Positions 31,794-42,640 are shown, numbered from the stretch's first letter. The stretch is DNA of 64,000 nt from Cherax quadricarinatus (GCF_038502225.1 NC_091346.1:12339865-12403864); one strand, 5' to 3'. A program made the numbers and translations. The notes: a model not told the origin generated them from the sequence alone.

Positions 31794-33764
31794 TGATCAG
31801 AGGGGACCTGATGTAAGGTGACTAACCCAGGTAGTTATTGCTAGGTGATCAGAGGGACCTGATGTAAGGTCACTAACCGAGGTAGTTAGTGCTACATGAT
31901 CAGAGGAAACCTGATGTAAGGTGACTAACGCAGGTAGTTAGTGCTATGTGATCAGAGGGAACCTGATGTAAGGTGACTAACCGAGGTAGTTAGTGCTAGG
32001 TGATCAGAGGGACCTGATGTAAGGTCACTAACCGAGGTAGTTAGTGCTACATGATCAGTGGGACCTGATGTAAGGTGACTAACCCAGGTAGTTAGTGCTA
32101 TGTGATCAGAGGGAACCTGATGTTAGGTGACTAACCCAGGTAGTTATTGCTAGGTGATCAGAGGGACCTGATGTAAGGTCACTAACCGAGGTAGTTAGTG
32201 CTACATGATCAGTGGGACCTGATGTAAGGTGACTAACCCAGGTAGTTAGTGCTATGTGATCAGAGGGAACCTGATGTAAGGTGACTAACCGAGGTAGTTA
32301 GTGCTAGGTGATCAGACGGGACTTGATGAAAGGTGACTAACGCAGGTAGTTAGTGCTAGGTGATCAGAGGGGACCTGATGTAAGGTGACTAACGCAGGTA
32401 GTTCGTGCTAGGTGATCAGAGGGGACCTGATGTAAGGTGACTAACCCAGGTAGTTATTGCTAGGTGATCAGAAGGGACCTGATGTAAGGTAACCAACGCA
32501 GGTAGTGGGTGCCAGGTGATCAGAGGGGACCTAATGTATGGTGACTAACCCAGGTAGTTAGTGCTAGGTGATCAGAGGAGACCTGATGAAAGGTAACTAA
32601 AGCAGGTAGTTAGTGCTAGGTGATCAGAGGGGACCTGATGTAAGGTGACTAACCCAGGTAGTTAGTGCTAGGTGATCAGAGGGGACCTGATGTAAGGTAA
32701 CTAACCCAGGTAGTTAGTGTAAGGTGATCAGAGGGGACCTGATGTAAGGTGACTAACCCAGGTAGTTAGTGTAAGGTGATCAGAGGGAACCTGATGTAAG
32801 GTGACTAACGCAGGTAGTTAGTGATAGATGATCAGAGGGGACCTAATGTATGGTGACTAACCCAGGTACTTAGTGCTAGGTAATCAGAGGGGAACTGACG
32901 TAAGGTGATTAACGCTGGTAGTTAGTGCTAGGTGATCAGACGGGACCTGATGTAAGGTGACTAACCCAGGAAGTTAGTGCTAGGTGATCAGAGGGGACCT
33001 GATGTAAGGCGACTAACGCAGGTAGTTAGTGCTAAGTGATCAGAGGGGACCTGATGTATGGTGAGTAACGCAGGTAGTTAGAGCTAGGTGATCAGAGGGG
33101 ACCTGATATAAGGTGACTAACCCAGGTACTTAGTGATAGGTAATCAGAGGGGAACTGACGTAACGTGATTAACGCTGGTAGTTAGTGCTAGGTGATCAGA
33201 CGGGACCTGATGTAAGGTGACTAACCCAGGAAGTTAGTGCTAGGTGATCAGAGGGGACCTGATGTAAGGCGACTAACGCAGGTAGTTAGTGCTAAGTGAT
33301 CAGAGGGGACCTGATGTATGGTGACTAACGCAGGTAGTTAGAGCTAGGTGATCAGAGGGGACCTGATATAAGGTGACTAACCCAGGTAGTTAGTGCTAAG
33401 TGATCAAAGGGGACCTGATGTAAGGAGACTAACGCTGGTAGTTAGTGCTAAGTGATCAGAGGGGACCTGATGTATGGTGACTAACGCAGGTAGTTAGAGC
33501 TAGGTGATCAGAGGGGACCTGATATAAGGTGACTAACTCAGGTAGTTATTGCTAGGTGATCAGAGGGGACCTGATGTAAGGTGACTAACCCAGGTACTTA
33601 ATGCTAGGTGATCAGAGGGGACCTGATGCAAGGTGACTAGCCCTGGTAGTTAGTGCTAGGTGATCAGAGGGGACTTGATGTAAGGTGACTAGCCCATGTA
33701 GTTAGTGCTAGGTGATCAGATTGGACCTGATGTAAGGTGACTAGCCCTGGTAGTTGGTGCTAGG
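31794..33764. repeat. 52-bp satellite, segment 5
   Basis: About 38 units with more divergence than segments 2-4. A subset carries TAACGCAGG and GAGGGACCTG variants in local runs, and a block of about 270 bp near 32.87-33.11 kb recurs at 33.12-33.36 kb. Confidence 0.92.
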
Positions 33765-34973
33765 TGTTGCAACCCCTGAATGGGTTGCAATGATTTTTAT
33801 GTATATATATAATTATTACCTTTTCATATAATTTTATATTGCTTATATTTGCGATAATAGCTAAATCGTGAATGTATTGCTTTATATTGTTATTTGACTT
33901 ATGTTGTTAGGATGTAACATATTATGTGCTCAGTTCAAGTCTTGATTGTCAAACTACTGTAATTATCGCTTGTGGCTCGTTAGACTGCCGGCTTCTGAGC
34001 TGCAGTTGTCCACGGAGCTATCACGTGATCGAGGGGGGGTGTCCTCACCTCGCCTAAAGTATTCAGTCTGCTCTAGACTCTCTTGGAGGTTGGACAGATT
34101 GTCTGTCTCATTATTCTTGTTAGTTCTGTAGAACTCTGTTCACAGAACATTGTATAGACTTCGTGATTTTCGACGTTGTACTGAGGTTGTGTGTCACATA
34201 GACACTCTGAGTATCTCAGGTCCTGAGCTGTAACTTCTCACTTTACTTGTACTGGTATCTGTGTATTATCGCAGTTGGGGATTTTCTTATGCTGAACTTA
34301 GATTCAGTATTATGGGAGTTTTGTGACTTTTGTGGAGGATCTGCAGATGGTCCCTACTTAGTGTCGTTATATTATCTCCTTGTTCCTGATTCTGTGTCGC
34401 AGTTGCTAGTTGTATGGCTATTGGGCTTAGCATTCTTTTTTGTTCAAGCAGACTGTTCTGGTTGCCAGTCGGTTAAGAAGTTAGTTTATGAGAGGACTTT
34501 GTCAGTCACTTGTTTAAGTCTAGTCGAGTCGTGAGACATAGCGAACTACTTAGAGCACTTACACACATACATACACACTTGTACATATTTGTAATATCTT
34601 ATTAAATGTTAATGTACCAGATGGTACTTAAGAATTATAAATGTGTTATGTGCTTTCAGCACAATAATATTGTACTCGAGAGATGTGATATTATTTTGAT
34701 TACTGTGATTAATTTAATTTAATTTAATTTGATAATATACCTCTAGACAACTTAATGATTAATAAATTTATTAAATTTTAATTTCTCTAGTTAGTAGCCT
34801 ACCAGTTGAAATCCTGAAGCACTATTGAATAATACTGAATTCTAATGGATAATTGGACAAGGATACTGACTACTTGTTACGAAAACCCAGTAACAGGCTG
34901 GATGCTAGAAGGGCAGTCCTTTCTAGTGTTCACTGGAGATCTCTAAGCTTTTAGAATCGCGTTTTTTGTAACA
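33765..34973 (+). mobile_element. Solo LTR, plus orientation
   Basis: A 1,209-bp block starting TGTTGCAACCCC and ending TTTTTTGTAACA, with a perfect 5-bp target duplication CTAGG at 33760-33764 and 34974-34978. TG...CA ends, 5-bp duplication, no coding domains and a second full-length copy in the same satellite all fit a solo LTR. The parent superfamily cannot be told. A 95-codon frame (34247-34534) is similar to the one in the other copy. Confidence 0.85.
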
Positions 34974-34978
34974 CTAGG

Positions 34979-35925
34979 TGATCAGAGGGGACCTTATGTA
35001 AGGTGACTAACCCTGATAGTTATTGCTAGGTGATCAGAGGGGACCTGATGTAAGGTGACTAACCCAGGTACTTAGTGCTAGGTGATCAGAGGGGACCTGA
35101 TGCAAGGTGACTAGCCCAGGAAGTTAGCGCTAGGTGATCAGAGGGGACCTGATGTAAGGTGACTAACCCAGGTATTTAGTGCTAGATGATCAGAGGGGAC
35201 CTGATGCAAGGTGACTAACGCTGGTAGTTAGTGCTAGGTGATCAGACGGGACCTGATGTATTGTGACTAACCCAGGTAGTTAGTGCTAGGTGATCAGAGG
35301 GGACCTGATGTACGGTGACTAACGCAGGTAGTTAGTGCTAAGTGATCAGAGGGGACCTGATGTAAGGTGACTAAGGCAGGTAGTTAGTGTTAGGTGATCA
35401 GAGGGGACCTGATATAAGGTGACTAACTCAGGTAGTTATTGCTAGGTGATCAGAGGGAACCTGATGTAAGGTGACTAACCCAGGTAGTTAGTGCTAGGCG
35501 ATCAGAGGGGACATGATGTAAGGTGACTAACCCAGGTAGTTAGTGCTAGGTGATCAGATTGGACCTGATGTAAGGTGACTAGCCCTGGTAGTTAGTGCTA
35601 GGTGATCAGAGGGAACCTGATGTAAGGTGACTAACCCTGATAGTTATTGCTAGGTGATCAGAGGGAACCTGATGTAAGATGACTAACCCAGGTAGTTAGT
35701 GCTAGGCGATCAGAGGGGACCTGATGTAAGGTGACTAACCCAGGTAGCTAGTGCCAGGTGATCAGAGGGCACCTGATGTAAGGTGGCTAACCCTGGTAGT
35801 TATTGCTAGGTGATCAGAGGGGACCTGATGTAAGGGAACTAACGCAGGTAGTTAGTGCTAAGTGATCAGGGTGGGACCTAATGTAAGGTGACTAACCAAG
35901 GTAGTTAGTACTAGGTGAATAAAAG
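34979..35925. repeat. 52-bp satellite, segment 6
   Basis: About 18 units, increasingly divergent to the right, where the unit starts to read CTAGGTGAATAAAAG like the SINE body. Confidence 0.9.
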
Positions 35926-36045
35926 AATCAGTTGTAAGGTACTAACACCCAAGTATTGACTCATTGGTAGATGAGCAGTGGCATCAGGTGACTAACACCG
36001 AGGTACCTACTTATTGCTAGGTGAATAAGGGTATCAGTTTTAGGT
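35926..36045 (-). repeat. SINE-body-like tandem units at the array edge
   Basis: Two degenerate units with GACTAACACC, AGGTACCTACTTATTG and CTAGGTGAATAAGGG. On the minus strand they read TTCACCTAGCAATAAGTAGG and GTACCTCGGTGTTAGTCACC, which is the body of the tRNA-SINE family. Confidence 0.7.
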
Positions 36046-36049
36046 GGAG

Positions 36050-37290
36050 GTGTACTGGGAGGTTCCCTGCACTGGAAGGTTCACTGCACTGTTAGGTTCC
36101 CTGCACTGGGAGGTTCCCTGCACTGGAAGGTTCCCTGCACTGGGAGTTCCCTGCACTGGGAGTTCCCTGCACTGGGAGGTTCACTGCACTGTAAGGTTCC
36201 CTGCTCTTGAAGGTTCCCTGCACTGGGAGTTCCCTGCACTGGAAGGTTCCCTGCACTGGGAGGTTCCCTGCACTGTAAGGTTCCCTGCACTGGAAGGTTT
36301 TCTGCACTGGGAGGTTCCCTGCACTGGTAGGTTCCCTGCACTGGGAGGTTCCCTGTACTGGGAGGTTCCCTGCACTGGGAGGTTCCCTGCTCTGGAAGGT
36401 TCCCTGCTCTGGAAGGTTCCCTGCACTGGAAGGTTCCCTGCACTGGGAGGTTCTCTGCTCTGGAAGGTTCCTTGCACTGGAAGGTTCCCTGCACTGGGAG
36501 GTACCCTGCTCTGGAAGTTTCCCTGCTCTGGAAGGTTCCCTGCTCTGGAAGGTTCCCTGCACTGGGAGTTCCCTGCACTGGAAGGTTCCTTGCACTGGGA
36601 GGTTCCCTGCACTGGAAGGTTCCCTGCTCTGGAAGGTGGGACTGCTCTGGGAGGTTCCCTGTACTGGGAGTTCCCTGCACTGGAAGGTTCCCTGCACTGG
36701 GAGTTCCCTGCACTGGAAGGTTCCTTTCAGTGGAAGGTTCCCTGCACTGGGAGGCTGCCTGCACTGGAAGTTCTCTGCACTGGAAGATTCCTTGCACTGG
36801 AAGGTTCCCTGCACTGGACGCTTCCTTGCACTGGAAGGCTCCTTGCACTGGAAGGTTCCCTGCACTGGAAGGTTCCCTGCACTGGAAGGTTCCCTGCTCT
36901 GGAAGGTTTCCTGCACTGGGAGTTTCCTGCACTGGAAGTTTCCTTGCACTGAAAGGTTCCTTGCAATTTAAGGTTCCCTGCACTGGAAGGCTCCCTGCCC
37001 TGGAAGGTTCTCTGCCCTGGAAGGTTCCCTGCAGTGGGAGGTTCCTTGCACTGGAAGGTTCCCTGCACTTGAAGGTTCCCTGCACTGGAAGGTTCTCTGC
37101 ACTGGAAGGTTCCCTGCACTGGTAGGTTCCCTGAACTGGAAGTTTCCTTGCACTGGAAGGTTCCTTGCACTTGAAGGTTCCCTGCACTGGAGGGTTCCCT
37201 GCACTGGTAGGTTCCCTGCACTGGAAGGTTCCCTGCACAGGGACGTTCCCTGCTCTTCAGGGTTCCCTGCACTGGAAGGTTCCCTGCTAT
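36050..37290. repeat. 17-bp satellite (GGTTCCCTGCACTGGAA type)
   Basis: About 73 units of 17 bp with CACTGG/CTCTGG and GGGAGG/GGAAGG variants and occasional one-base-shorter units. All frames on both strands tend to stay open (302-codon plus frame, 385-codon minus frame). These are artefacts of the repeat. Confidence 0.93.
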
Positions 37291-37478
37291 AATTCCCGCC
37301 TCTCCTGTACCTCTCAAGATACCTTTATTGTAAATGTACCTTCCTGTTCAACGTGAATTCTGGAACTCTCTTAATTCTGTCAGTTTTGCGGAGTAATGAA
37401 TGGTTGCATCGGTATAAACGGTAAAACAATGGCCTTATGGTGGAGGACAGTAAGTGCAGCCAGAGTGCGCAAGTGCAC
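37291..37478. other. Short unique-looking spacer
   Basis: Non-repetitive DNA between the 17-bp array and the CAC-rich tract. No gene seen. Confidence 0.35.
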
Positions 37479-37688
37479 TTCCTCTCCCACCATCACTATC
37501 ACTACCATTAGTGCCACCATCAGCTCAGCCACCATTATCAGTACCTGCATTACTATCACCACCATTACCACAACCAGCAAATCAACCTCCGCCCCCACCA
37601 CCAGCATACCACCACCAACAGCAGCACCACCACCAGCAGCACCACCACCACCACCACCACTACCACCACCAGCAACACCACCACCCTA
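37479..37688. repeat. ACC/CAC-rich repeat
   Basis: Irregular CACCAC and CAGCAC words giving Thr, His or Pro-rich frames. Confidence 0.85.
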
Positions 37689-37689
37689 G

Positions 37690-37757
37690 GTTCTCTACAC
37701 AAATGCTGCTATGTATGATATGTAACTGTATTTGTGTATACCTGAATAAACTTACTA
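37690..37757 (+). mobile_element. LINE 3' tail fragment
   Basis: GGTTCTCTACACAAATGCTG, ATGTATGAT and CCTGAATAAACTTAC match the tail of the LINE at 46418-46985. No coding part is present. Confidence 0.55.
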
Positions 37758-38545
37758 GGCCCCGTGGTCTGGCTGGCTCTCGCTTCACACGCAGAGGTCC
37801 GGGTTCTGTTCCCGGCAGGGGTGGAAACATTGGACGCCTTTTCTTACTGCTGTTGTTCTGTTCACCTAGCAAGTAGGTACCTGGGTGTGGGTCACATCCT
37901 GTTCAGCTAGCAAGTAGGTACCTGGGTGTGGGTCACATCCTGTTCAGCTAGCAAGTAGGTACCTGGGTGTGGGTCACATCCTGTTCACCTAGCAAGTAGG
38001 TACCTGGGTGTGGGTCACATCCTGTTCACCTAGCAAGTAGGTACCTGGGTGTGGGTCACATCCTGTTCACCTAGCAAGTAGGTACCTGGGTGTGGGTCAC
38101 ATCCTGTTCACCTAGCAAGTAGGTACCTGGGTGTGGGTCACATCCTGTTCACCTAGCAAGTAGGTACCTGGGTGTGGGTCACATCCTGTTCACCTAGCAA
38201 GTAGGTACCTGGGTGTGGGTCACATCCTGTTCACCTAGCAAGTAGGTACCTGGGTGTGGGTCACATCCTGTTCACCTAGCAAGTAGGTACCTGGGTGTGG
38301 GTCACATCCTGTTCACCTAGCAAGTAGGTACCTGGGTGTGGGTCACATCCTGTTCACCTAGCAAGTAGGTACCTGGGTGTGGGTCACATCCTGTTCACCT
38401 AGCAAGTAGGTACCTGGGTGTGGGTCACATCCTGGGGGACAAGACAGATGGAAACAAGACAGACAATCCCTCGATAACTCACTGGCTTTCTTGAGTTATT
38501 CTGGGTGGCTAACCCTCCAGGGTTAAAAATCCAACAAAAATTTTC
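37758..38545 (+). mobile_element. tRNA-derived SINE, expanded internally
   Basis: Head with GGCTGGCTCTCGCTTCACAC and B-box GGTTCTGTTCCCGGC, body with GTTCACCTAGCAAGTAGG, and after the internal expansion a 3' part GGGGGACAAGACAGATGG, TTGAGTTATTCTGGGTGGC and AACCCTCCAGGGTTAAAAAT. The SINE is complete at both ends, but its middle has become the 41-bp array. Confidence 0.8.
37861..38434. repeat. 41-bp tandem array, 14 copies, inside a SINE
   Basis: Exact 41-bp periodicity: TTCACCTAGCAAGTAGGTAC followed by CTGGGTGTGGGTCACATCCTG. Units are almost identical, the only variant being GTTCAGCTAGC in units 2 and 3. So the expansion is recent or still homogenised. Confidence 0.97.
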
Positions 38546-38549
38546 TTAT

Positions 38550-38995
38550 CTTACAACCAGCACACCACCACCACCAGTACCTACATTACCAGCACCATCA
38601 GCACACCACCGGCACACCACCAGCACCACCAGTACCTACATTATCAGTATCACCGGCACACCGCCAGTACCTACATTACCAGCACCACCAGTACCTACAT
38701 TACCAGCACCACCAGTACCTACATTACCAGCACCACCAGTACCTACATTACCAGCACCACCAGCACATCACCACCACCAGTACCTACATTACCAGCACCA
38801 ACGGCACACCAGCACACTACCAACACCACAACAATACCGCCCCACCACACAAGCACACCAGCACCGCCACACCACCTACACCACACCAGAGCCACACCAG
38901 TACCGCCACACCAGCACACTACCAACACCACAACAACACCGCCACACCACAACACCACACGAGCACCGGCACACCACCAACACCACACCAGTGCC
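38550..38995. repeat. CAC-rich repeat with a 24-bp unit
   Basis: Units of ACCAGCACCACCAGTACCTA plus CATT repeat at 24 bp between about 38.65 and 38.77 kb, then become irregular CACACCAGC words. Confidence 0.85.
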
Positions 38996-39586
38996 AGCAT
39001 AGCCACAAGCACACCCCCCACGAGCACCGCCACAAGCACACCACCACGAGCACCGCCACAAGCACACCACCACGAGCACCGCCACAAGCACACCGCCACA
39101 AGCACACCACCACGAGCACCGCCACAAGCACACCACCACGAGCACCGCCACAAGCACACCACCACGAGCACCGCCACAAGCACACCGCCACAAGCACACC
39201 ACCACGAGCACCGCCACAAGCACACCACCACGAGCACCGCCACAAGCACACCACCACGAGCACCGCCACAAGCACACCACCACGAGCACCGCCACAAGCA
39301 CACCACCACGAGCACCGCCACAAGCACACCACCACGAGCACCGCCACAAGCACACCACCACGAGCACCGCCACAAGCACACCACCACGAGCACCGCCACA
39401 AGCACACCACCACGAGCACCGCCACAAGCACACCACCACGAGCACCGCCACAAGCACACCACCACAAGCACACCACCACGAGCACCGCCACAAGCACACC
39501 ACCACGAGCACCGCCACAAGCACACCACCACGAGCACCGCCACAAGCACACCACCACGAGCACCGCCACAAGCACACCACCACCAG
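38996..39586. repeat. 26-bp CAC-rich satellite (CACAAGCACACCACCACGAG plus CACCGC)
   Basis: About 22 units of 26 bp, with a few shortened ones (CCGCCACAAGCACACCGCC). Unrelated in sequence to the 26-bp array at 2-15 kb. Minus frames of 242-285 codons with a VLVVVCLWRCSWWCACGG cycle are artefacts. Confidence 0.93.
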
Positions 39587-40036
39587 GTGTAAGGTGACAA
39601 ACATCCAGGTGTCTTCCTATTGCTAGGTAAATAGTGGCAGCAGGTGTATAGTGACTAACATTAAGGTTCCTACTTACTGCTAGGTGAATAGCGACAGTAG
39701 GTGTAAGGTGACTAACACTCATGTACCTACATACTGGTAAGTGAACAGGTGCATCAGGTCTGACTAACTACAGGTGCCTGCTTATTGCTAGGTGAATTGG
39801 GGTAGCAGGTGTAAGGTGACTAACACACAGATACCCACTTACTGATAGGCGAACTGAGACATCAGGTGCCGCTAACAACCAGGTACCTACTTATTGCTTG
39901 TGATGTATATAAAATGAGTGCCACCTAGGAACCTACTTACTGCAAAGTGAAAAGCTGCAGCAGGTTTAAGAAACATACCTAACTTGTCACCCGTGCCGAG
40001 AATTAAACCCCAGTCCCGCTGTGTTGTACACAGTAA
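39587..40036 (-). mobile_element. tRNA-SINE, minus, with body amplified into 54-57-bp repeats
   Basis: Right end reads on the minus strand as a SINE head: GGTTTAATTCTCGGCACGGG and TGACAAGTTAGG. To its left, about six degenerate units repeat CTAGGTGAATAG, GGTGTAAGGTGACTAACA and AGGTACCTACTTA at 54-57-bp spacing. These are the reverse of the SINE body. Confidence 0.7.
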
Positions 40037-40044
40037 CATACACA

Positions 40045-40440
40045 GGGTGTGCACTTTATTAGGTACACTTGTTTACATGCTCGTTTATGCAGATACCTAA
40101 TCAGCTAATCATATGGGATCCTCAGTGCATAAAGGATGCAAACACAGCCAAGAGGATCAGTCGCTCTCGCCTAACATCAGAATGCGGAAGTAATGTGATC
40201 TGACTGTCGTAAGACTGTTGGTCCCAGACGAGGTGATTTGAGTGTCTCAAAAAGTGTTGACCTCCTGGATTTTCATGTACAGTAGTCTCTAGAGATTACA
40301 GAGAATGGCGTGAAAACACAAAATATCAAGTGAAGGAAATTCTGTGGGAGAAAGTGCTCTCTTAATGAGATAAATGAGAGAAGAGTCAGACTGATTCAAG
40401 TTGGTTAGAACGTGACAGAGTTACGTAAGACACTCGTCCA
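40045..40440 (+). pseudogene. Decayed Tc1/mariner-like transposon 5' part
   Basis: CACTTTATTAGGTACACTTG at the start, then a broken frame with pieces resembling the transposase N-terminal helix-turn-helix: LTVVRLLVPDEV, VSQKVLTSWIF and KHKISSEGNSVGESA. Stops and indels are frequent. No DDE domain is present. Identification rests on recall of the nucleotide family and is not a database result. Confidence 0.55.
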
Positions 40441-40639
40441 GCTCAAGGTAGCGGGAACGGCAGATGCCCTGAGCGCCATCTGTCCCAGCATCACCAGAGT
40501 CTTGCCGACTCTATGGACGGATAATGTCGCCTAGTCAACAACACCAGCACTTCCCTCTGGAACACTGAAGAAGTGAGCGGGTCCGGCAGCGGGAGCTCGC
40601 TACACGGCTCTGAGACCGGGAGAGAAGTCAAGAGAGGCG
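40441..40639. other. Spacer before the kinase fragment
   Basis: No recognised feature. Confidence 0.3.
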
Positions 40640-40960
40640 GCGGCAGTGGCTCCTCTGCATCAAAGATCGACTCTACATGGCCACTCTAATAGTGCTCTAC
40701 ACCTTCTAGCTCTCCACAGCTCTCTCCTACTTGGAAAGCAAAAAAATTGTTTACAGAGACATACTGCTAGAAAAGTGTTGGTGTATCCTCACGACTGCGT
40801 CAAACTGGCCGATTTTGGTTTATCACAGTGGGTGGACGGACAGAACTACTATCAGTCCAGCAAGGGTAAGCTGCTCATCAAGTGGATGGCATAAGAAAGT
40901 ATTAACGTTAGAAGATTTACCAGTAATAGTGACGTCTGGAAGTGTATGCAGACTCCTGCT
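40640..40960 (+). pseudogene. Focal adhesion kinase-like tyrosine kinase domain, decayed
   Basis: Frames encode the middle of a tyrosine kinase domain of the FAK type: ATLIVLYTF, a stop, LSTALSYLESKKIVYRD (catalytic loop, with HRD as YRD), then after a frame shift RKVLVYPHDCVKLADFGLSQ with the DFG at about 40812-40820, activation-loop YY, SKGKLLIKWMA, a stop at the expected Pro, ESIN and RRFTSNSDVW. FAK relatives share the YLESK, DCVKL.DFGLS and SKGKLPIKWMAPESIN phrases. No intron splits it, so it may be a processed copy or a captured exon. Two stops and at least one frameshift make it non-coding. Confidence 0.75.
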
Positions 40961-41160
40961 CAGGGACTAGCTTGTAAGACAGAGGCTAGTGTGTCAGGAA
41001 GTATATGGAAGCTCCTGCTCAGGGGCTAGCTTGTAAGACAGAGGCTAGTGTGTCAGGAAGTGTGTGCAGGCTCCTGCTCAGGGACTAGCTTGTAAGACAG
41101 AGGCTAGTGTGTCAGGAAGTATATGGAAGCTCCTGCTCAGGGGCTAGCTTGCAAGACAGA
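40930..41160. repeat. 59-bp tandem repeat, about 4 copies
   Basis: Units from GGAAGTGTATGCAGACTCC to GAGGCTAGTGTGTCA at 59-bp spacing. Units 1 and 3 carry GGGACTAG and units 2 and 4 GGGGCTAG, so it grew as a two-unit dimer. The first unit begins inside the kinase homology. Confidence 0.9.
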
Positions 41161-41700
41161 TTCGTATTAGATACCAGAAGAGATAATATATACATTACCT
41201 TTAAAACACAATGATCCTTAAAGCCAGAAGTCTAAGTTAAAGTATAGACAGACCGAAATCTCAACTAATAACCAGTTATCACTGTGAGTCAGAGACGAGT
41301 AGATGGCGTTGCCGACCATACCAGGGACCATTAACAGATCCTCTATATGGGTTGATTAACTTTCCTCATTGCTGAAACAGAGTCCAGCTCAATACTGAAA
41401 ATAGTCCAGCACAATACGATTCCATTCCTGACTGAAGCGGTATGTAGATACTGCACCTTAATAACTAAAAATAAACATCCTACCTATAAACATAGCTAAC
41501 AATATAAGGGCAGATAATAGTATACATCACAATATCATTATTTTAGTTATTAATAATGATATCGGCAATATAGCATTAAGAGAAATAATTTACGAGATTA
41601 AATTGTCAGATAATTTTAGATTAGCTCCTCTTCAGGGGTAAATGAAAATCGTTTTCTTTTATATGACTTACTCATATAAAAGAACTGAGAGTAACATTAA
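41161..41700. other. AT-rich DNA, nothing recognised
   Basis: No open frame above about 40 codons and no repeat recognised. Confidence 0.4.
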
Positions 41701-41701
41701 A

Positions 41702-41985
41702 AAACAAACCATACCACGGATGGGGTTAGAACCCGCGATCAGAGAGTCACAAAACTCCAGACCGACGCGTTAGCCACTGGACCAGCTGACTATAATAAAA
41801 TTCATCTAACTAGGTATATTTCTACACCATAGGAAGGTTAGCATAGGTTAGTTGGATGAATCTTATTGTAGCTGGTCCAGTGGCTAACGCATCGGTCTGG
41901 AGTTTTGTGACTCTCTGATCGCGGGTTCTAACCCCACCCGTGGTATGGTTTGTTTGCAATCGTGTCATTACGATTTCGTGAGTCG
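41702..41985. mobile_element. Two tRNA-SINE heads as a large inverted repeat
   Basis: Left copy is minus (41702-41830), right copy plus (41840-41985). Both contain GGTCTGGAGTTTTGTGACTC or its reverse and the B-box GGGTTCTAACCCC. Arms are about 105 bp with about 35 bp between. Only the right copy has the 3' end TTACGATTTCGTGAGTC. Could form a long hairpin. Confidence 0.75.
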
Positions 41986-42234
41986 AGTAACATTAATTAA
42001 AGCAGTCTCGAATATTTTGCATTTTCCTAAGTATTTAAAATTTATGTTTCGTTTTCATTCCAGCTTTCCGATAAAATTATGTGTATTAATAAGGAAAAGA
42101 AGATTGACCAAAATAATTTTAGAATGACCTTCATTTATATTATTATATATATGAAAGTTCTGTAACAGTAGAAAACTAAATGTTCAGATAAGATTAGATA
42201 AATATATAATAGGACTCAGATCCGCATCAGGAAA

Positions 42235-42640
42235 CACTTGTACAAGGTATACAAGTACATGTACAAGGTATACAAGTACATGTACAAGGTATACAAGTAC
42301 ATGTACAAGGTATACAAGTACATGTACAAGGTATACAAGTACATGTACAAGGTATACAAGTACATGTACAAGGTATACAGACCATAGCTGACATCAGTCA
42401 CATACAACTATATAGAAAGCTGCTTGTTATGCTGAGCATTTCCCGCAAATTAGGTCAGTGTCCCAGGATGCGACCCACACCAGTCCACTAACACCCAGGT
42501 ATCTATTTTACTGATGGGTGAACATGGACAGCAGGTGTCTTAAGGAAACACGTCCTAATGTTATCACCCGTGCCGGGGATGGAACCACGGCCACTCACTG
42601 TGTGAAGCGAGAGCGTTCCCTACCTGGCCACAATTTATAG
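42235..42640 (-). mobile_element. tRNA-SINE, minus, with 21-bp tail repeats
   Basis: Read on the minus strand: GGTAGGGAACGCTCTCGCTT (A-box region), GGTTCCATCCCCGGCACGGG (B-box), GGTGTTAGTGGACTGGTGTG, GCTTTCTATATAG, TGATGTCAGCTATGGTCTG, then about seven copies of a 21-bp repeat made of the tail words GTATACCTTGTACATGTACTT. Complete copy, non-coding. Confidence 0.8.

Noticed and set aside
23705..35925. CRISPR-like look of the 52-bp repeats
   Set aside because: Units are contiguous with no unique spacers, there are no cas genes, and the surroundings are eukaryotic transposons. It is a satellite.
36044..37317. Plus and minus frames of 196-385 codons in the 17-bp array
   Set aside because: By-products of a short stop-free unit. 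Frames shift wherever a unit is 16 bp long without any effect on the repeat.
38743..39722. Cys/Trp/Val-rich minus frames of 242-285 codons
   Set aside because: Three overlapping frames from the CAC-rich 26-bp array with the same cyclic peptide. Not a protein-coding signature.
42216..42407. 63-codon frame with YTLYMYL repeats
   Set aside because: Falls in the 21-bp tail repeats of a SINE.
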